Of a DNA stretch of 64,000 bases, positions 1 through 9,083 are shown piece by piece. The first letter of the stretch is position 1. Each line of letters begins with the position of its first letter. Source of the DNA: Evansella halocellulosilytica (lineage in GTDB: Bacteria; Bacillota; Bacilli; Bacillales; Salisediminibacteriaceae). The position numbers and the translations under genes were made by a program. The notes under the pieces were generated by a model. The model did no database searches and had not been told where the DNA came from. It was given only the letters and a program-made list of their open reading frames with translations. The stretch lies in the NCBI RefSeq assembly GCF_002335745.1, contig NZ_NIST01000001.1, forward strand, positions 4,682,191-4,746,190, written 5' to 3'.

Positions 1-321
1 TTTCTTCTTTTTCAGTTATTCATATTATATTTTGGGTTGATTGTTTCAAAAAACACTCGCTTGCACTCCAGAGCACAAGTGCGACATCTACTCGTGCTGC
101 ACTTCGTTTGCATTCGTAGTGTCTTCTTTGCCGCGGGCAAGGCTTCAGCTAATCGGGGTAAAATCGCCCCGATGGATCTTCAGCTCTTGCTTTTCCCGCA
201 GGCGTCTCGTGATTTTGACAATCAACTTGGATAAGTCCGTCTAGTTTATACGTATACACAAAAAGGATACCTTCTGATAAAGTTAAAGTATCCACACAAA
301 AACAGAATCGGAGGTATCCTT

Positions 322-1968
322 ATGTATAAAGATTATAACATGAATCAAATCATTTTGCCGATGGATTTAGCCTATAAACTTCAGGAAAATGATATCGCTT
401 TTGCCGTGAATGATATGGTAGAAGCCATCCCCGATGAGGCATTCAGTGGATTTTTACGTACAACGGGCTGTCCGGCCTATCATCCCAGAATGATGATGAA
501 GATCATCCTTTGCGCCTATACACAATCTGTCTTCTCTGGGAGAAAAATTGAGGAGCTTTTGAAAGACAGTGTTCGGATGATGTGGCTGGCGCAAGGGTAT
601 GAACCAAGCTACCGTACGATCAACCGTTTTAGGGTACACCATGAAGTCCAAGAATTACTACGTCAGTGTTTCGTTCAATTCCGTTGTCAGCTGGTTAAAG
701 AAAAGGTGATTGAAGATGAATCGATCTTCATCGATGGCACAAAGATTGAGGCAAATGCAAATAAGTTTACGTTTGTCTGGCGTAAATCCGTTGAAAGGTA
801 CAGCACCCGTTTAGTTGAGAAATCCAATCAACTCTATGAGGAACTTCTAGAACATGAGATCATTCCTGCAATAGAACGGGATAGCCAAAAAGAACTGTCT
901 AACAAGGAGCTCGAAGAGGTCGTTCAGAAGTTGGATGAAACCATTGAAGGTTACGATAACCGGATTGAAACGACTCAAGACACACAGAAACGAAAACAAC
1001 TTCGCTCAGAACGGAAAGCACCTAAACAGTACCGTAAAAAGTTCAAGGATTTTGCCGCGCGTAAACAAAAATACAAGCAGGATCTTGCGACCCTGGGAGA
1101 TCGAAACAGCTATTCCAAGACAGACCATGATGCCACGTTTATGCGGATGAAAGATGACTACATGAAGAATGGTCAACTGAAAGCCGGATATAATCTTCAA
1201 ATTGCAACCGAAGGACAATATACGCTCGCTTATGACATATTTCCAAATCCAACTGATACTCTGACGTTGATCCCTTTTTTGAATACAATTGAAAAAGGTT
1301 TCTTTTCGTTGCCATCATTTATCGTTGCGGATGCCGGTTATGGCAGCGAACAGAATTATGATGATGTGTTAAACAACCGCCAACGGATGCCACTCATCAC
1401 CTACAGCATGTATCGAAAAGAGAAGAAAAAAGCGTATAGAAACAATGCTTTTAACGTAGCCAATTGGCATTTTGATCAGGAGGGTGAAACATTTATCTGT
1501 CCAAATGGTAAGAGAGTAAATTTCCGGTATACTTCGAATAAGACAGATAAAGCAGGGTTTCAACGCACGTTTAAGGTTTATGAATGTGAAGACTGTTCCG
1601 AGTGTCCCTTGCGGGCACAATGTACAAAGGCCAAAGAGGGAAATAACCGAAAGGTTTATTACAATGAAAAATGGGAGAACCAAAAAGCTTATATTCGTGA
1701 AGTGCTTTCGGAACAGAAAACAGGCGAGATTTACGGGAAACGTAAAATCGATGTCGAGCCAGTCTTCGGGTTTCTGAAGGCTAATTTGCATTTCACCCGA
1801 ACGTCGGTGAGAGGCAAAAAGAAGGTAAAAAATGAATTAGGATTTGCACTTATGGCGGTGAACTTGAGAAAGTACACCGCCCGACAGTCTCATCAACCTA
1901 TTTTAGGTCAACAAAACGGTGCCAACTATCGAAAAGCGATAATTGACACCGTTTTTTACTTAATTTGA
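322..1968 (+). CDS. IS1182-family transposase
   Basis: A 548-residue DDE transposase. The N-terminal 150 residues resemble the DUF772-type transposase domain (QSVFSGRKIEELL, YRTINRFR). The DDE core follows: first Asp in FIDGTKIEANANK (about residue 138), second Asp in FIVADAGYGSEQN (about 340), Glu in EPVFGFLKANLHF near the C-terminus. A Cys-rich insert (CEDCSECPLRAQC, about residue 420) is typical of the family. The coding region is intact and starts with ATG a few bases after a GGAGG-type site (311-315), so it may be active. A hairpin/T-run terminator is embedded in the last codons. Confidence 0.93.
   Translation: MYKDYNMNQIILPMDLAYKLQENDIAFAVNDMVEAIPDEAFSGFLRTTGCPAYHPRMMMKIILCAYTQSVFSGRKIEELLKDSVRMMWLAQGYEPSYRTINRFRVHHEVQELLRQCFVQFRCQLVKEKVIEDESIFIDGTKIEANANKFTFVWRKSVERYSTRLVEKSNQLYEELLEHEIIPAIERDSQKELSNKELEEVVQKLDETIEGYDNRIETTQDTQKRKQLRSERKAPKQYRKKFKDFAARKQKYKQDLATLGDRNSYSKTDHDATFMRMKDDYMKNGQLKAGYNLQIATEGQYTLAYDIFPNPTDTLTLIPFLNTIEKGFFSLPSFIVADAGYGSEQNYDDVLNNRQRMPLITYSMYRKEKKKAYRNNAFNVANWHFDQEGETFICPNGKRVNFRYTSNKTDKAGFQRTFKVYECEDCSECPLRAQCTKAKEGNNRKVYYNEKWENQKAYIREVLSEQKTGEIYGKRKIDVEPVFGFLKANLHFTRTSVRGKKKVKNELGFALMAVNLRKYTARQSHQPILGQQNGANYRKAIIDTVFYLI
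1915..1957 (+). terminator. Terminator inside the 3' end of the IS transposase gene
   Basis: The stem AACGGTG...CACCGTT, with an inner stem TATCG/CGATA, is followed by a run of T. It overlaps the last codons of the transposase and would stop read-through out of the element towards murJ, which lies on the opposite strand. Confidence 0.7.
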
Positions 1969-1996
1969 GACTGTTTTGTCCCAGCCTCTTTCCTCA

Positions 1997-3613
1997 TTAT
2001 TTGTTTAAAACTTTAAATCGATGTCCTAAAATTTGTCCTGCTAACCCCGAACGAATACTCATATACATATAAACGATCACTCCGCTTAAAACAGTAGGAA
2101 TCAGGACGATGAACGCATTCAGTCTGGTCGTTAACGGAAACCATAACTGTAAGCCTGCATTCATAATAACGACTGCGATACCCATCGTAACTGTAAACAA
2201 GAAAACCAGTAAGATTCGCTTCAACAAATACGTGTAATCGTATTGTGCAAACTTTCCAATAGCCCAGACATTAATTGAAACAGATAAAATATAACCGATT
2301 GCTGTACTTAAAACGGCTCCGCCGGGACCAAACCAAACGATAAACCAATAATTTGTCGCTAGTTTGAAAACAATTCCGGCTATTAAAGCGATAACGGCAT
2401 ATTTTTGCCTGTTAATTCCTTGGAGTAATGATGCAGTAACAGCAAAAATTGAAAATAAAACCGCTACCGGAGCATAGTACGACAACATCTCTGAGCCGAT
2501 GTAAAAGTCATCACCGACACCGAATAACGCACCATAAGCAGAGTCACTAAGTAGCAATAACCCTGCAGCTGCCGGTACAGTCAAAAATAAAATAATTTGA
2601 TACGTTTGAGTAATTTGTCTTTGTAGCAAACTTGTATCATTATTCGTAAATGATTTCGTCACTGTCGGTAAAATCGTTAATGACATCGCTGTTGCAATCG
2701 ACACTGGAATTAAAATTAATTTATGTGATGCTTGAGAAAATACTCCAAAGTATGTTTCCGCAATTTCCTGCTGCATTCCAGATTGCATCAGTGCACCGTT
2801 AAACGTTAATAAATCGATGTTTTGATATAAAGGAATCGCAAGACCGACAAACGAAATCGGCAAGGCATACCTCAGTAACTCTTTGTACATTTTAGGTAAC
2901 GGAATTTGATGATCGATTGTACTTTCTACTACTTGTTTATGAAGACCGGCTTGCCTTTTTTTCCAATAAACGAGTAAAACAGCTAGTCCACCTACCCCGC
3001 CTACAAAGGCACCAAAAGTAGCAAATCCAACAGCCGTTCCGAGACCGCCGCCCCACACATCAATAATTAAAAAAGTGAGAATGAGGATAAAAATAATTCG
3101 GATAATTTGCTCAATCACTTGTGAGACTGCAGTCGGCCCCATCGAACCGAATCCTTGGAAATAACCACGTATGAGGGACATAATCGGTACAACGAGCAAA
3201 GCAACACTGACCATTCGAATTGTGAAGACAACATCCTCGATCGTATTCCCATCCAATTGATCTGGATCAATGACCCGATGAGCAATTGGGTTTGCGAGCA
3301 AAAATAAAATGAAAAAAGCAATGAGTCCTGTTACAGACATGACAATTAAACCTGACCGGAAGAGACGCTGTCCTGTCCGGTAGTCACCAAGTGCATTGTA
3401 TTTTGAGACAAACTTGGACACAGCTAACGGAATTCCTAATGTTGCCAAGCTTAAAATTAATGTATATGGCGCATACCCGTATTGATAAAGCGCCAGGCCT
3501 TGTGCACCTACAATTGCTTTAAATGGAAAAACATAAATTAACCCAAGCATTTTCGTGATGAAAATACTCGCTGTTAATACCATTGTTCCTCTAATTAATT
3601 GTTGATCAGACAT
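1997..3613 (-). CDS. ytgP: Lipid II flippase MurJ-like (YtgP), MOP/MATE-fold polysaccharide transporter
   Basis: About 538 residues with some 14 hydrophobic segments, starting MSDQQLIRGTMVLTAS. Length and sequence match the Bacillus YtgP/MurJ group of the MOP exporter superfamily, which flips lipid-linked peptidoglycan precursor across the cytoplasmic membrane. The ATG at 3613 is preferred because AAGGGA lies 7 bases upstream; an in-frame start 21 bases further up lacks this. It is transcribed alone on the minus strand. Its stop codon is 8 bp from the IS1182 copy A terminus. Other MOP members (SpoVB, Wzx) are possible, but the N-terminal sequence and length fit YtgP best. Confidence 0.85.
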   Translation of the reverse strand: MSDQQLIRGTMVLTASIFITKMLGLIYVFPFKAIVGAQGLALYQYGYAPYTLILSLATLGIPLAVSKFVSKYNALGDYRTGQRLFRSGLIVMSVTGLIAFFILFLLANPIAHRVIDPDQLDGNTIEDVVFTIRMVSVALLVVPIMSLIRGYFQGFGSMGPTAVSQVIEQIIRIIFILILTFLIIDVWGGGLGTAVGFATFGAFVGGVGGLAVLLVYWKKRQAGLHKQVVESTIDHQIPLPKMYKELLRYALPISFVGLAIPLYQNIDLLTFNGALMQSGMQQEIAETYFGVFSQASHKLILIPVSIATAMSLTILPTVTKSFTNNDTSLLQRQITQTYQIILFLTVPAAAGLLLLSDSAYGALFGVGDDFYIGSEMLSYYAPVAVLFSIFAVTASLLQGINRQKYAVIALIAGIVFKLATNYWFIVWFGPGGAVLSTAIGYILSVSINVWAIGKFAQYDYTYLLKRILLVFLFTVTMGIAVVIMNAGLQLWFPLTTRLNAFIVLIPTVLSGVIVYMYMSIRSGLAGQILGHRFKVLNK

Positions 3614-3723
3614 GTTTAGTCCCTTCCCTTTCAATCACACTGCTTGCATTTTATCATAGTTTTTTTGTAAATGGCACGGATAAGGTTGTTTATCGATTGA
3701 ATTTGTCGAAAGAATTCATAGAA

Positions 3724-4122
3724 GTGCGTGTTCAATAAGGAGGACAAAAAGAGCCACGAGCTTCCATACGATGTGATGACTTCGGCGTTCCCGCAGGACG
3801 CTGAGGTAGGGAAATAGCCGAAGATCTGATCTTACGAGCTGTCCGACGGACAAGATGTCCTAATGCGGGACATACCACAGGACGTGGTGTTTTGTCCGAT
3901 AGACTGGTATTCTACAAAGCTTAACTTGTAGAGGAAGAGACAGAGTTTTCAAGGGCGACAAAGTTTTGAATCACGGAGCATCAGGTGATAATACGTGAGC
4001 ATAAGGAATGCTCCCTAAACTCCGTATCTCTCCCAGGAAAAGTAGTTTTCTTTTCCATGGAACGGAAAAACGAGTCATTAAAGGGATACGAAAGTTATTT
4101 TTACTGGACTTTTTGAAAATCC
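3724..4122 (+). repeat. Composite intergenic repeat (GTTCA...GGAGGAC module)
   Basis: It begins GTGCGTGTTCAATAAGGAGG and ends near GGACTTTTTGAAAATCC. The same start, middle (GACAAAGTTTTGA..., ATACGTGAG) and end recur in a shorter copy at 28119-28266, and an end fragment recurs at about 48585-48622. Inside (3843-3888) is a cassette with GATGTCCTAATGCGGGACAT and CCACAGGACGTGG that recurs inverted at 33659-33702. No convincing ORF is present. It fills the murJ-tenA gap before the TPP riboswitch. Confidence 0.7.
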
Positions 4123-4194
4123 TCTTGAATTGAAAATTGACAATCGTTTTATATTTTATTAAGGTTGATATTGAAATCAATTTCATAGTGAAGT

Positions 4195-4392
4195 CCACTA
4201 GGGGTGCTTTTATAGCTGAGATAAGGAGTTTTCCTTTGTCCCTTTGAACCTGATTTGGTTAGTACCAACGTAGGGAAGTGGAGCCGACGCATCGTCACGT
4301 TCATGTGACCCTTATTTGATCATTGTTACATGACAGCAATGAATCAAATGATTTTGTGCTGTGAGTCGCTCCATTTCGGAGGGGCTTTTTTT
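4195..4392 (+). promoter_or_regulatory. TPP riboswitch (THI element) with downstream terminator
   Basis: The conserved core is visible: GGGGTGC, CTGAGAT, CCTTTGAACCTGAT, and GTACCAACGTAGGGAAGTGG. The aptamer spans about 4195-4282. Downstream, CTCC-ATTTC-GGAG followed by T7 (about 4366-4392) reads as an intrinsic terminator. The 3' strand of P1 (TGGAGCCGAC) can pair with GTCGCTCC, which would disrupt the terminator when TPP is absent. A TTGACA at 4137 may be part of the promoter. It controls tenA. Confidence 0.95.
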
Positions 4393-4487
4393 AATGATCG
4401 TTGTTAAATATATTCTACAAAACGTCAACGACTTCATTATTGACCCTTTCCGGACTTCATAAAAATTTTTTTAGGGGGAATGGAGAA

Positions 4488-5159
4488 ATGTCATTTTCAC
4501 AGCAGTTACGTCAAGAAGCAGATTATATTTTTGAGGCTACTTACAACCATCCGTTTGTAAAGGGCATTGCAGAAGGCCACTTAAAGAAGGAACAATTGAT
4601 TCATTATGTGAAACAAGATTTCGAGTATTTAAATGCGATGATTCAAGCACGCGCATTAGGGATTGCCAAAAGTTCAAATCGAGAAGACATGGAAATGTTT
4701 AATTCTAGTATCGGCTTTATTTTAAACAGCGAAATACACCCGCACAACAATTTCTGCCGTGTTGCTGAAGTGGAGTATGAAGATTTACAAGGTTATAAGT
4801 TAGCACCGACTGCGCAACATTACTCAAATTATATGTTAAAAGTTGCTCATGAAGGAACGATTGGGGAACTCATTTCTGTCACGTTGCCTTGCCCATGGAT
4901 TTACTTATACATCGGTGAGAGAATGATGGAAGAATACAAGCCTGATGAAAATCACCCTTTTTACGAGTGGATTTCATTTTATGGCGTACAAACCGAGCCA
5001 AGAATGCAAAAATATTTAGAGAAGCTTGACCAAGTGGCTGAACATGCATCAGATGAAGAAAGACAACTTATGAAAGATCATTTCATGACGAGCTGTCAGC
5101 TTGAATATATGTTCTTTGATATGGCTTATAACATTGAAGAATGGCCAGTCCAAAAATAA
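4488..5159 (+). CDS. tenA: Thiaminase II / aminopyrimidine aminohydrolase TenA
   Basis: About 223 residues starting MSFSQQLRQEADYIFEATYN. TenA-family proteins hydrolyse 4-amino-5-aminomethyl-2-methylpyrimidine to HMP for thiamine salvage. Family features are visible: KQDFEYLNAM, a catalytic Cys region (TLPCPWIY), and the C-terminal TSCQLEYMFFDMAY with the second conserved Cys and Glu. The ATG at 4488 has GGGGGAATGGAG just upstream and gives the normal family length; the longer frame open from 4401 overlaps leader DNA. It stands alone behind a TPP riboswitch, apart from thiG-thiO. Confidence 0.95.
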   Translation: MSFSQQLRQEADYIFEATYNHPFVKGIAEGHLKKEQLIHYVKQDFEYLNAMIQARALGIAKSSNREDMEMFNSSIGFILNSEIHPHNNFCRVAEVEYEDLQGYKLAPTAQHYSNYMLKVAHEGTIGELISVTLPCPWIYLYIGERMMEEYKPDENHPFYEWISFYGVQTEPRMQKYLEKLDQVAEHASDEERQLMKDHFMTSCQLEYMFFDMAYNIEEWPVQK

Positions 5160-5178
5160 TGAATAAATTCAATTAAAC

Positions 5179-5248
5179 ACATGCCAGGCCCGCCAAATCT
5201 AAATTATGATTGTAATCGCTTGTCGTTGGAAGTGGCCTGGCACATATG
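5179..5248. terminator. Bidirectional terminator / TGCCAGGCC inverted repeat
   Basis: ATGCCAGGCC and GGCCTGGCACAT form an inverted repeat between the convergent tenA and yjbQ genes. It contains the TGCCAGGC core that recurs in several intergenic regions of this window. Confidence 0.6.
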
Positions 5249-5258
5249 AGTCAGTCTT

Positions 5259-5666
5259 TTATCCTTCTATAAGTTTCATATAGAAGTTTCTCATTCTTGG
5301 ACCATCAAATTCACAAAAGTAGATTCCTTGCCACGTACCTAAAATAAGCTCACCGTTTTCTACTATGACCATTTGCGAAGCTCCGACAGTACTTGCTTTT
5401 AAATGAGACGCTGAATTTCCTTCTCCATGCTTGTATTTGTCATGTGTCCACGGATACACTTCATCAAGTCGCATAAGCATATCATGCTGGACATCTGGAT
5501 CTGCATTTTCGTTTATCGTAATTCCTGCAGTCGTGTGAGCACAGTAAATATAGACGACACCATGTTGTACATGAGCAGATCGAACAAAGTCTTTAACGGT
5601 ACGTGTGACATCGATCATTTCATCACGTTCGTTCGTTTTTAATGATACTTTTTTTAATAGAGACAT
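5259..5666 (-). CDS. yjbQ: YjbQ family protein (UPF0047, secondary thiamine-phosphate synthase family)
   Basis: About 135 residues from MSLLKKVSL. It has the UPF0047/YjbQ signature: GVVYIYCAHTTAGITINENADPDV with the HTTA motif, HLKAS, and a C-terminal GTWQGIYFCEFDGPR. Family members have weak thiamine-phosphate synthase activity in E. coli, but the physiological role is uncertain. The ATG at 5666 lies 8 bases after AAGGAG. It sits between tenA and proC, both related only loosely; a thiamine link is suggestive because thiG-thiO are close by. Confidence 0.88.
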   Translation of the reverse strand: MSLLKKVSLKTNERDEMIDVTRTVKDFVRSAHVQHGVVYIYCAHTTAGITINENADPDVQHDMLMRLDEVYPWTHDKYKHGEGNSASHLKASTVGASQMVIVENGELILGTWQGIYFCEFDGPRMRNFYMKLIEG

Positions 5667-5689
5667 TCTGATCACTCCTTATTCTCAAA

Positions 5690-6499
5690 TTAGTGATTTC
5701 CTTGGCTTCTCGCATGTTCGTTTGTTGCACGAACTGCATCTTTCACAAGTGTATTGAAGCCTCCTTCTTCAAGTTTATTCAAGCCTTCAGCTGTCGATCC
5801 GCCTGGAGAAGCGACTTGGTTCCGGAGCTCACTTGGCTCATATCCAGATTCAATCATTGCTGCAGAACCTGATAACATCGTTTTTACTAGTTTTCTCGCT
5901 TGAATCGGTGTTACCCCATTTTCTATGGCAGCTTCTTCTAAAGCTTCAACGAAAGCATAAACAAAAGCTGGAGCACTGCCAGTTATCGCAGTTAAATCAT
6001 GCACTTGCTGTTCTGATAGTTCTTCAGCTTCACCAATGGATAATAGTATTAATGAAATTATATTTCGATGAGTTTCGTTCACATATTTCCCACAAACGTA
6101 TGTAGACATTGACTGACCAACTTGTGCGGCAGTATTCGGCATAATCCAGCAAACGGGTACCCCTTCTGGGAGTCGTTTTTCCATATATGTAGGATCAATT
6201 CCTGCTGCAACAGTTATAACAAGCTGATTCGTGATCAGCTCACTAAGCTTTTGGAAAAGGTTATGATGTGTGTTCGGAGGTGCTGCGAATAAGATTACAT
6301 CATGATGCTGAACTTCTGACTGCCAATTTTTTGACGTTTGAACGTTATAGGATTGTTTTAATTGTGCTAACCTCGTTTCGTCAGTATTGTTTGTGATTGT
6401 TATTTTTTCTAAAGCAGGGTGCCGAGAGTTTATTAAACCTGAAAGAATCGCTTCAGCCATCCGCCCTGCCCCGACAATAAGTAGATTTGTATTCTTCAT
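5690..6499 (-). CDS. proC: Pyrroline-5-carboxylate reductase
   Basis: 269 residues. The N-terminal Rossmann motif LIVGAGRMAEAIL is followed by the family's C-terminal signature (TAITGSAPAFVYAFVEALEEAAIENG and VASPGGSTAEGLNKLEEGG). It reduces pyrroline-5-carboxylate to proline with NAD(P)H in the cytosol. The ATG at 6499 follows AAAAGGAGCTGAATGAA. It is 23 bp upstream of yjbQ on the same strand, so the two may be cotranscribed. Bacilli often carry several paralogues (ProG/ProH/ProI/ComER); which one this is cannot be decided here. Confidence 0.92.
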   Translation of the reverse strand: MKNTNLLIVGAGRMAEAILSGLINSRHPALEKITITNNTDETRLAQLKQSYNVQTSKNWQSEVQHHDVILFAAPPNTHHNLFQKLSELITNQLVITVAAGIDPTYMEKRLPEGVPVCWIMPNTAAQVGQSMSTYVCGKYVNETHRNIISLILLSIGEAEELSEQQVHDLTAITGSAPAFVYAFVEALEEAAIENGVTPIQARKLVKTMLSGSAAMIESGYEPSELRNQVASPGGSTAEGLNKLEEGGFNTLVKDAVRATNEHARSQGNH

Positions 6500-6677
6500 T
6501 TCATTCAGCTCCTTTTCGTTACTATTTACAATAACACGTTCTTCGAATTCATTGAACTGAACGGTAGCTTTTCTTCATTATGATGAAAATCAAGATATGT
6601 TAGAATACCATTACATGTAATCTTAAACGAACAAATAGCGTTTTATTTTTTATATAAGCTGGAGGTAGATCAATAAA

Positions 6678-7460
6678 ATGAAAAATAACGATAAATTAGT
6701 GATTGAGGGTAAAGAATTAAATTCACGTTTTTTTATCGGAACTGGACGTTATCCAAATCCTTTTGTACAAAATGAAGCAATTAAAGCTTCTGGCTCAGAT
6801 GTTCTTACGTTTGCTATCCGTAGAGTTAATCTTGATGATCCAGATGAAGATGCGATTTTACAACACCTTGATGGAAAAAATTATACGTATCTACCAAATA
6901 CATCTGGTGCAAGCAATGCTGAAGAGGCAATACGTATTGCAAGGCTTGCGAAAGCTTCTGGACTTAGTAACTGGATTAAGATTGAAATTAGTGTCAATGA
7001 AAAGACGTTATTACCTGATCCGATAGAGACGTTGAAAGCAACAGAAGTATTAGCGAAAGAAGGGTTTGTCGTTCTCCCGTATACTTCTGATGATCCGGTT
7101 TTATGCAAGCGTTTAGAGGAAGCAGGTGCAGCAGCAGTTATGCCAGGAGCAGCTCCAATCGGAACCGGACTAGGAATTTTAAACCCGTACCATTTGTCCC
7201 TCATCGTTGAAGAAGCAAACGTCCCGATTATTGTAGACGCTGGAATTGGCTCGGCACAGGATGTTGTTCAAGCGATGGAGTTAGGTGTTGACGGAATCTT
7301 AATGAACACCCCCGTTGCGAAAGCGAAAGACCCGGTTAACATGGCAAGAGCAATGAAACTTGCTATTGAGTCAGGACGATTATCTTATTTAGCGGGACGA
7401 ATACCGAAGAAACGTTACGCAACAGCAAGTAGCCGCTATGAAGACCAAATGATTAAATAA
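6678..7460 (+). CDS. thiG: Thiazole synthase ThiG
   Basis: 260 residues, a TIM-barrel enzyme that forms the thiazole phosphate of thiamine from DXP, dehydroglycine and ThiS-thiocarboxylate. The probable Schiff-base lysine is Lys101 in NWIKIEI; phosphate-binding glycines are in [17 protein letters not shown] and [11 protein letters not shown]. The start follows GGAGG. It is 22 bp upstream of thiO. No thiS or thiF is found next to it, unlike the usual Bacillus thiO-thiS-thiG-thiF order, and I see no TPP riboswitch in the 178 bp upstream. Confidence 0.95.
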   Translation: MKNNDKLVIEGKELNSRFFIGTGRYPNPFVQNEAIKASGSDVLTFAIRRVNLDDPDEDAILQHLDGKNYTYLPNTSGASNAEEAIRIARLAKASGLSNWIKIEISVNEKTLLPDPIETLKATEVLAKEGFVVLPYTSDDPVLCKRLEEAGAAAVMPGAAPIGTGLGILNPYHLSLIVEEANVPIIVDAGIGSAQDVVQAMELGVDGILMNTPVAKAKDPVNMARAMKLAIESGRLSYLAGRIPKKRYATASSRYEDQMIK

Positions 7461-7482
7461 ATGATCGATTGTATAGAAAGAA

Positions 7483-8601
7483 GTGATCATGATGGGAGAG
7501 CGTGTAATTGTATTAGGTGGAGGAGTTATTGGATTATCCACTGCTTTTGAATGTCAAAAACGTGGTTATGACGTCACCGTATTAGAGAAGGTTTCTTGTG
7601 GTGGGCAAGCATCAGGTGCAGCTGCAGGAATGCTTGCCCCTTACTCTGAAATCGGAGAAGATCCCGATGACTTTTTCACACTTTGTTTACAAAGTTTAAA
7701 AATGTATCCTTCATGGCAGCAAGACGTTAAAAAGGAAGCAAACCTTGATTTTGAATATACGAATTCAGGGAGCTTACACTGTGTTTACCATGAAGCTGAT
7801 TTACTCTCATTACAAACGAGGCAGCAATGGCAACAAAATTTTGGAGCAGAATCGTACATTTTACAAGGTGATGAACTATTTAGACATGAGCCCGAGCTTT
7901 CTAAAGATGTGATAGCAGCGATGTACTATCCTGAAGAAAGCCACGTCTATGCTCCTGATTATGTTTTGGCATTAGAACAAGCTTGTCGCAATATTGGTGT
8001 GACAATTTATGACCATCTCGAACAAGTTGATATTAAGAACTGGCAAGAAGACATTTTATTAACCTCGAAAAGTGGAAAAACATTTCCGGGAGACAGACTC
8101 ATTATTTGTTCTGGTGCTTGGGCTGCTGAATTAGAAGAAATATTCGGTATTTCGATACCAGTTCATCCAATCCGCGGTCAAATTTGTGCTTACGATACTC
8201 CGAAAAATAAGGTAAAACATATTCTTTTCTCAAGCCAAGGATATGTCGTACCGAAAGGAAATGGCACACTCGTAAATGGAGCTTCAGAAGATATAGCTGG
8301 ATTTGATACGACTGTTACAGAAAAAGGGATTCAACGCCTTACGAAATGGAATAAAAATTTGCTGCCTTTTTTAGCAGAAGAAAGCCCCTTTCACACTTGG
8401 GCTGGTTTACGACCAGCAACGTTAGACGGTTTTCCGCTCATTGGCAAGTTATCAGAAGCTCCTCATATTACCTTTGCAACCGGCCATTACCGGAATGGCA
8501 TTTTACTTAGTCCGGTTACCGGACACCTTATTGCTGATCTGCTTGATAATAAAAAAGAAATTGTTCCGATTGGTTCTTTCTCACCAGAACGTTTTATATG
8601 A
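7483..8601 (+). CDS. thiO: Glycine oxidase ThiO
   Basis: 372 residues of the DadA/ThiO FAD-dependent amine oxidase family. It has an N-terminal dinucleotide motif (VIVLGGGVIGLSTAFE), a GAAAGMLAPYSE segment typical of ThiO, and a C-terminal WAGLRPATLDGFPLIG...GHYRNGILLSP substrate/FAD signature. It oxidises glycine to the imine needed by ThiG. The GTG at 7483 is the first start; an ATG at 7489 or 7492 is equally plausible given AGAAAGAAG just upstream. It is the last gene of a two-gene unit with thiG. Confidence 0.93.
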   Translation: MIMMGERVIVLGGGVIGLSTAFECQKRGYDVTVLEKVSCGGQASGAAAGMLAPYSEIGEDPDDFFTLCLQSLKMYPSWQQDVKKEANLDFEYTNSGSLHCVYHEADLLSLQTRQQWQQNFGAESYILQGDELFRHEPELSKDVIAAMYYPEESHVYAPDYVLALEQACRNIGVTIYDHLEQVDIKNWQEDILLTSKSGKTFPGDRLIICSGAWAAELEEIFGISIPVHPIRGQICAYDTPKNKVKHILFSSQGYVVPKGNGTLVNGASEDIAGFDTTVTEKGIQRLTKWNKNLLPFLAEESPFHTWAGLRPATLDGFPLIGKLSEAPHITFATGHYRNGILLSPVTGHLIADLLDNKKEIVPIGSFSPERFI

Positions 8602-8750
8602 TGAAGCCTCCTTCATCCAAAACGTCCGCAAAACGGGCGTAAGGTTCGAGAATCTCCTTTTTCAATGTTTGGAGGGTTCTCTTCGAGCTCGCGAGAATTA
8701 GTTCGTCCGAGGAAACCGTGTCTAATTTTCAAATCAACAACAAGTAAAGC

Positions 8751-8774
8751 CAAAAAACGCCCAAAATGGGCGTT
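8751..8774. terminator. Terminator hairpin, left duplicate flanking the IS
   Basis: AACGCCCAAAATGGGCGTT (8756-8774) forms a perfect CGCCC/GGGCG stem, preceded by A6 so it works on the minus strand. An identical 19-base copy flanks the other IS end at 10530-10548. I read it as an originally single bidirectional terminator duplicated on insertion. Confidence 0.75.
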
Positions 8775-9083
8775 CAGGCTGTTGAGAAAGTTTTCTCAAC
8801 AGCCTTTTTTTAAAAGAAAAGTATGATATTTCACGATCTCATCCCTCCCGGCGGACGCTTTCCATGGGGCTTGTCTTCAACTAATTCTGACTCAGCGAAG
8901 CATCGTCAGAATGGATTTTCAGACTGCACTGATCCCATTGGAGTCGCCGCCTTTCGTTCTTCAATCAACCTAGAACATCCATCGTTTCCTATTTAGAAAT
9001 GATGGTTATTTTTTCAACAGTTTTATCTGATTATTCAGGTAAATATAGTATCATATAGATAAAACCACTCGTGAGGTGATCGT

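Larger units (their letters stand above)
1..1988 (+). mobile_element. IS1182-family insertion sequence, copy A (left end outside window)
   Basis: The right end is the terminal inverted repeat GTTTTGTCCCAGCCTC (about 1973-1988), the reverse complement of the left terminus GGGGCTGGGACAAAAC seen in copy B at 63724. By comparison with copy B, about 54 bp of the left end lie before position 1, giving an element of roughly 2.04 kb. It carries one transposase gene (322-1968). The noncoding leader (1-240) has a GCCGCGGGCA...TTCCCGCAGG repeat-like module and, compared with copy B, an extra 67 bp or so (about 64-130). The right end stops 8 bp from the murJ stop codon, so the insertion probably displaced whatever terminator murJ had. 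Confidence 0.85.

Noticed and set aside
1369-1791. 140-residue open frame antisense to the IS1182 transposase
   Set aside because: Shadow of the transposase frame; hydrophobic composition without domain features.
3971-4198. 75-residue minus-strand open frame upstream of tenA
   Set aside because: It overlaps the repeat module and the start of the TPP riboswitch, with no convincing ribosome site.
8441-8701. 86-residue open frame overlapping the thiO 3' end, possible thiS
   Set aside because: No C-terminal Gly-Gly and no ThiS-like sequence; it is a shifted frame of thiO.
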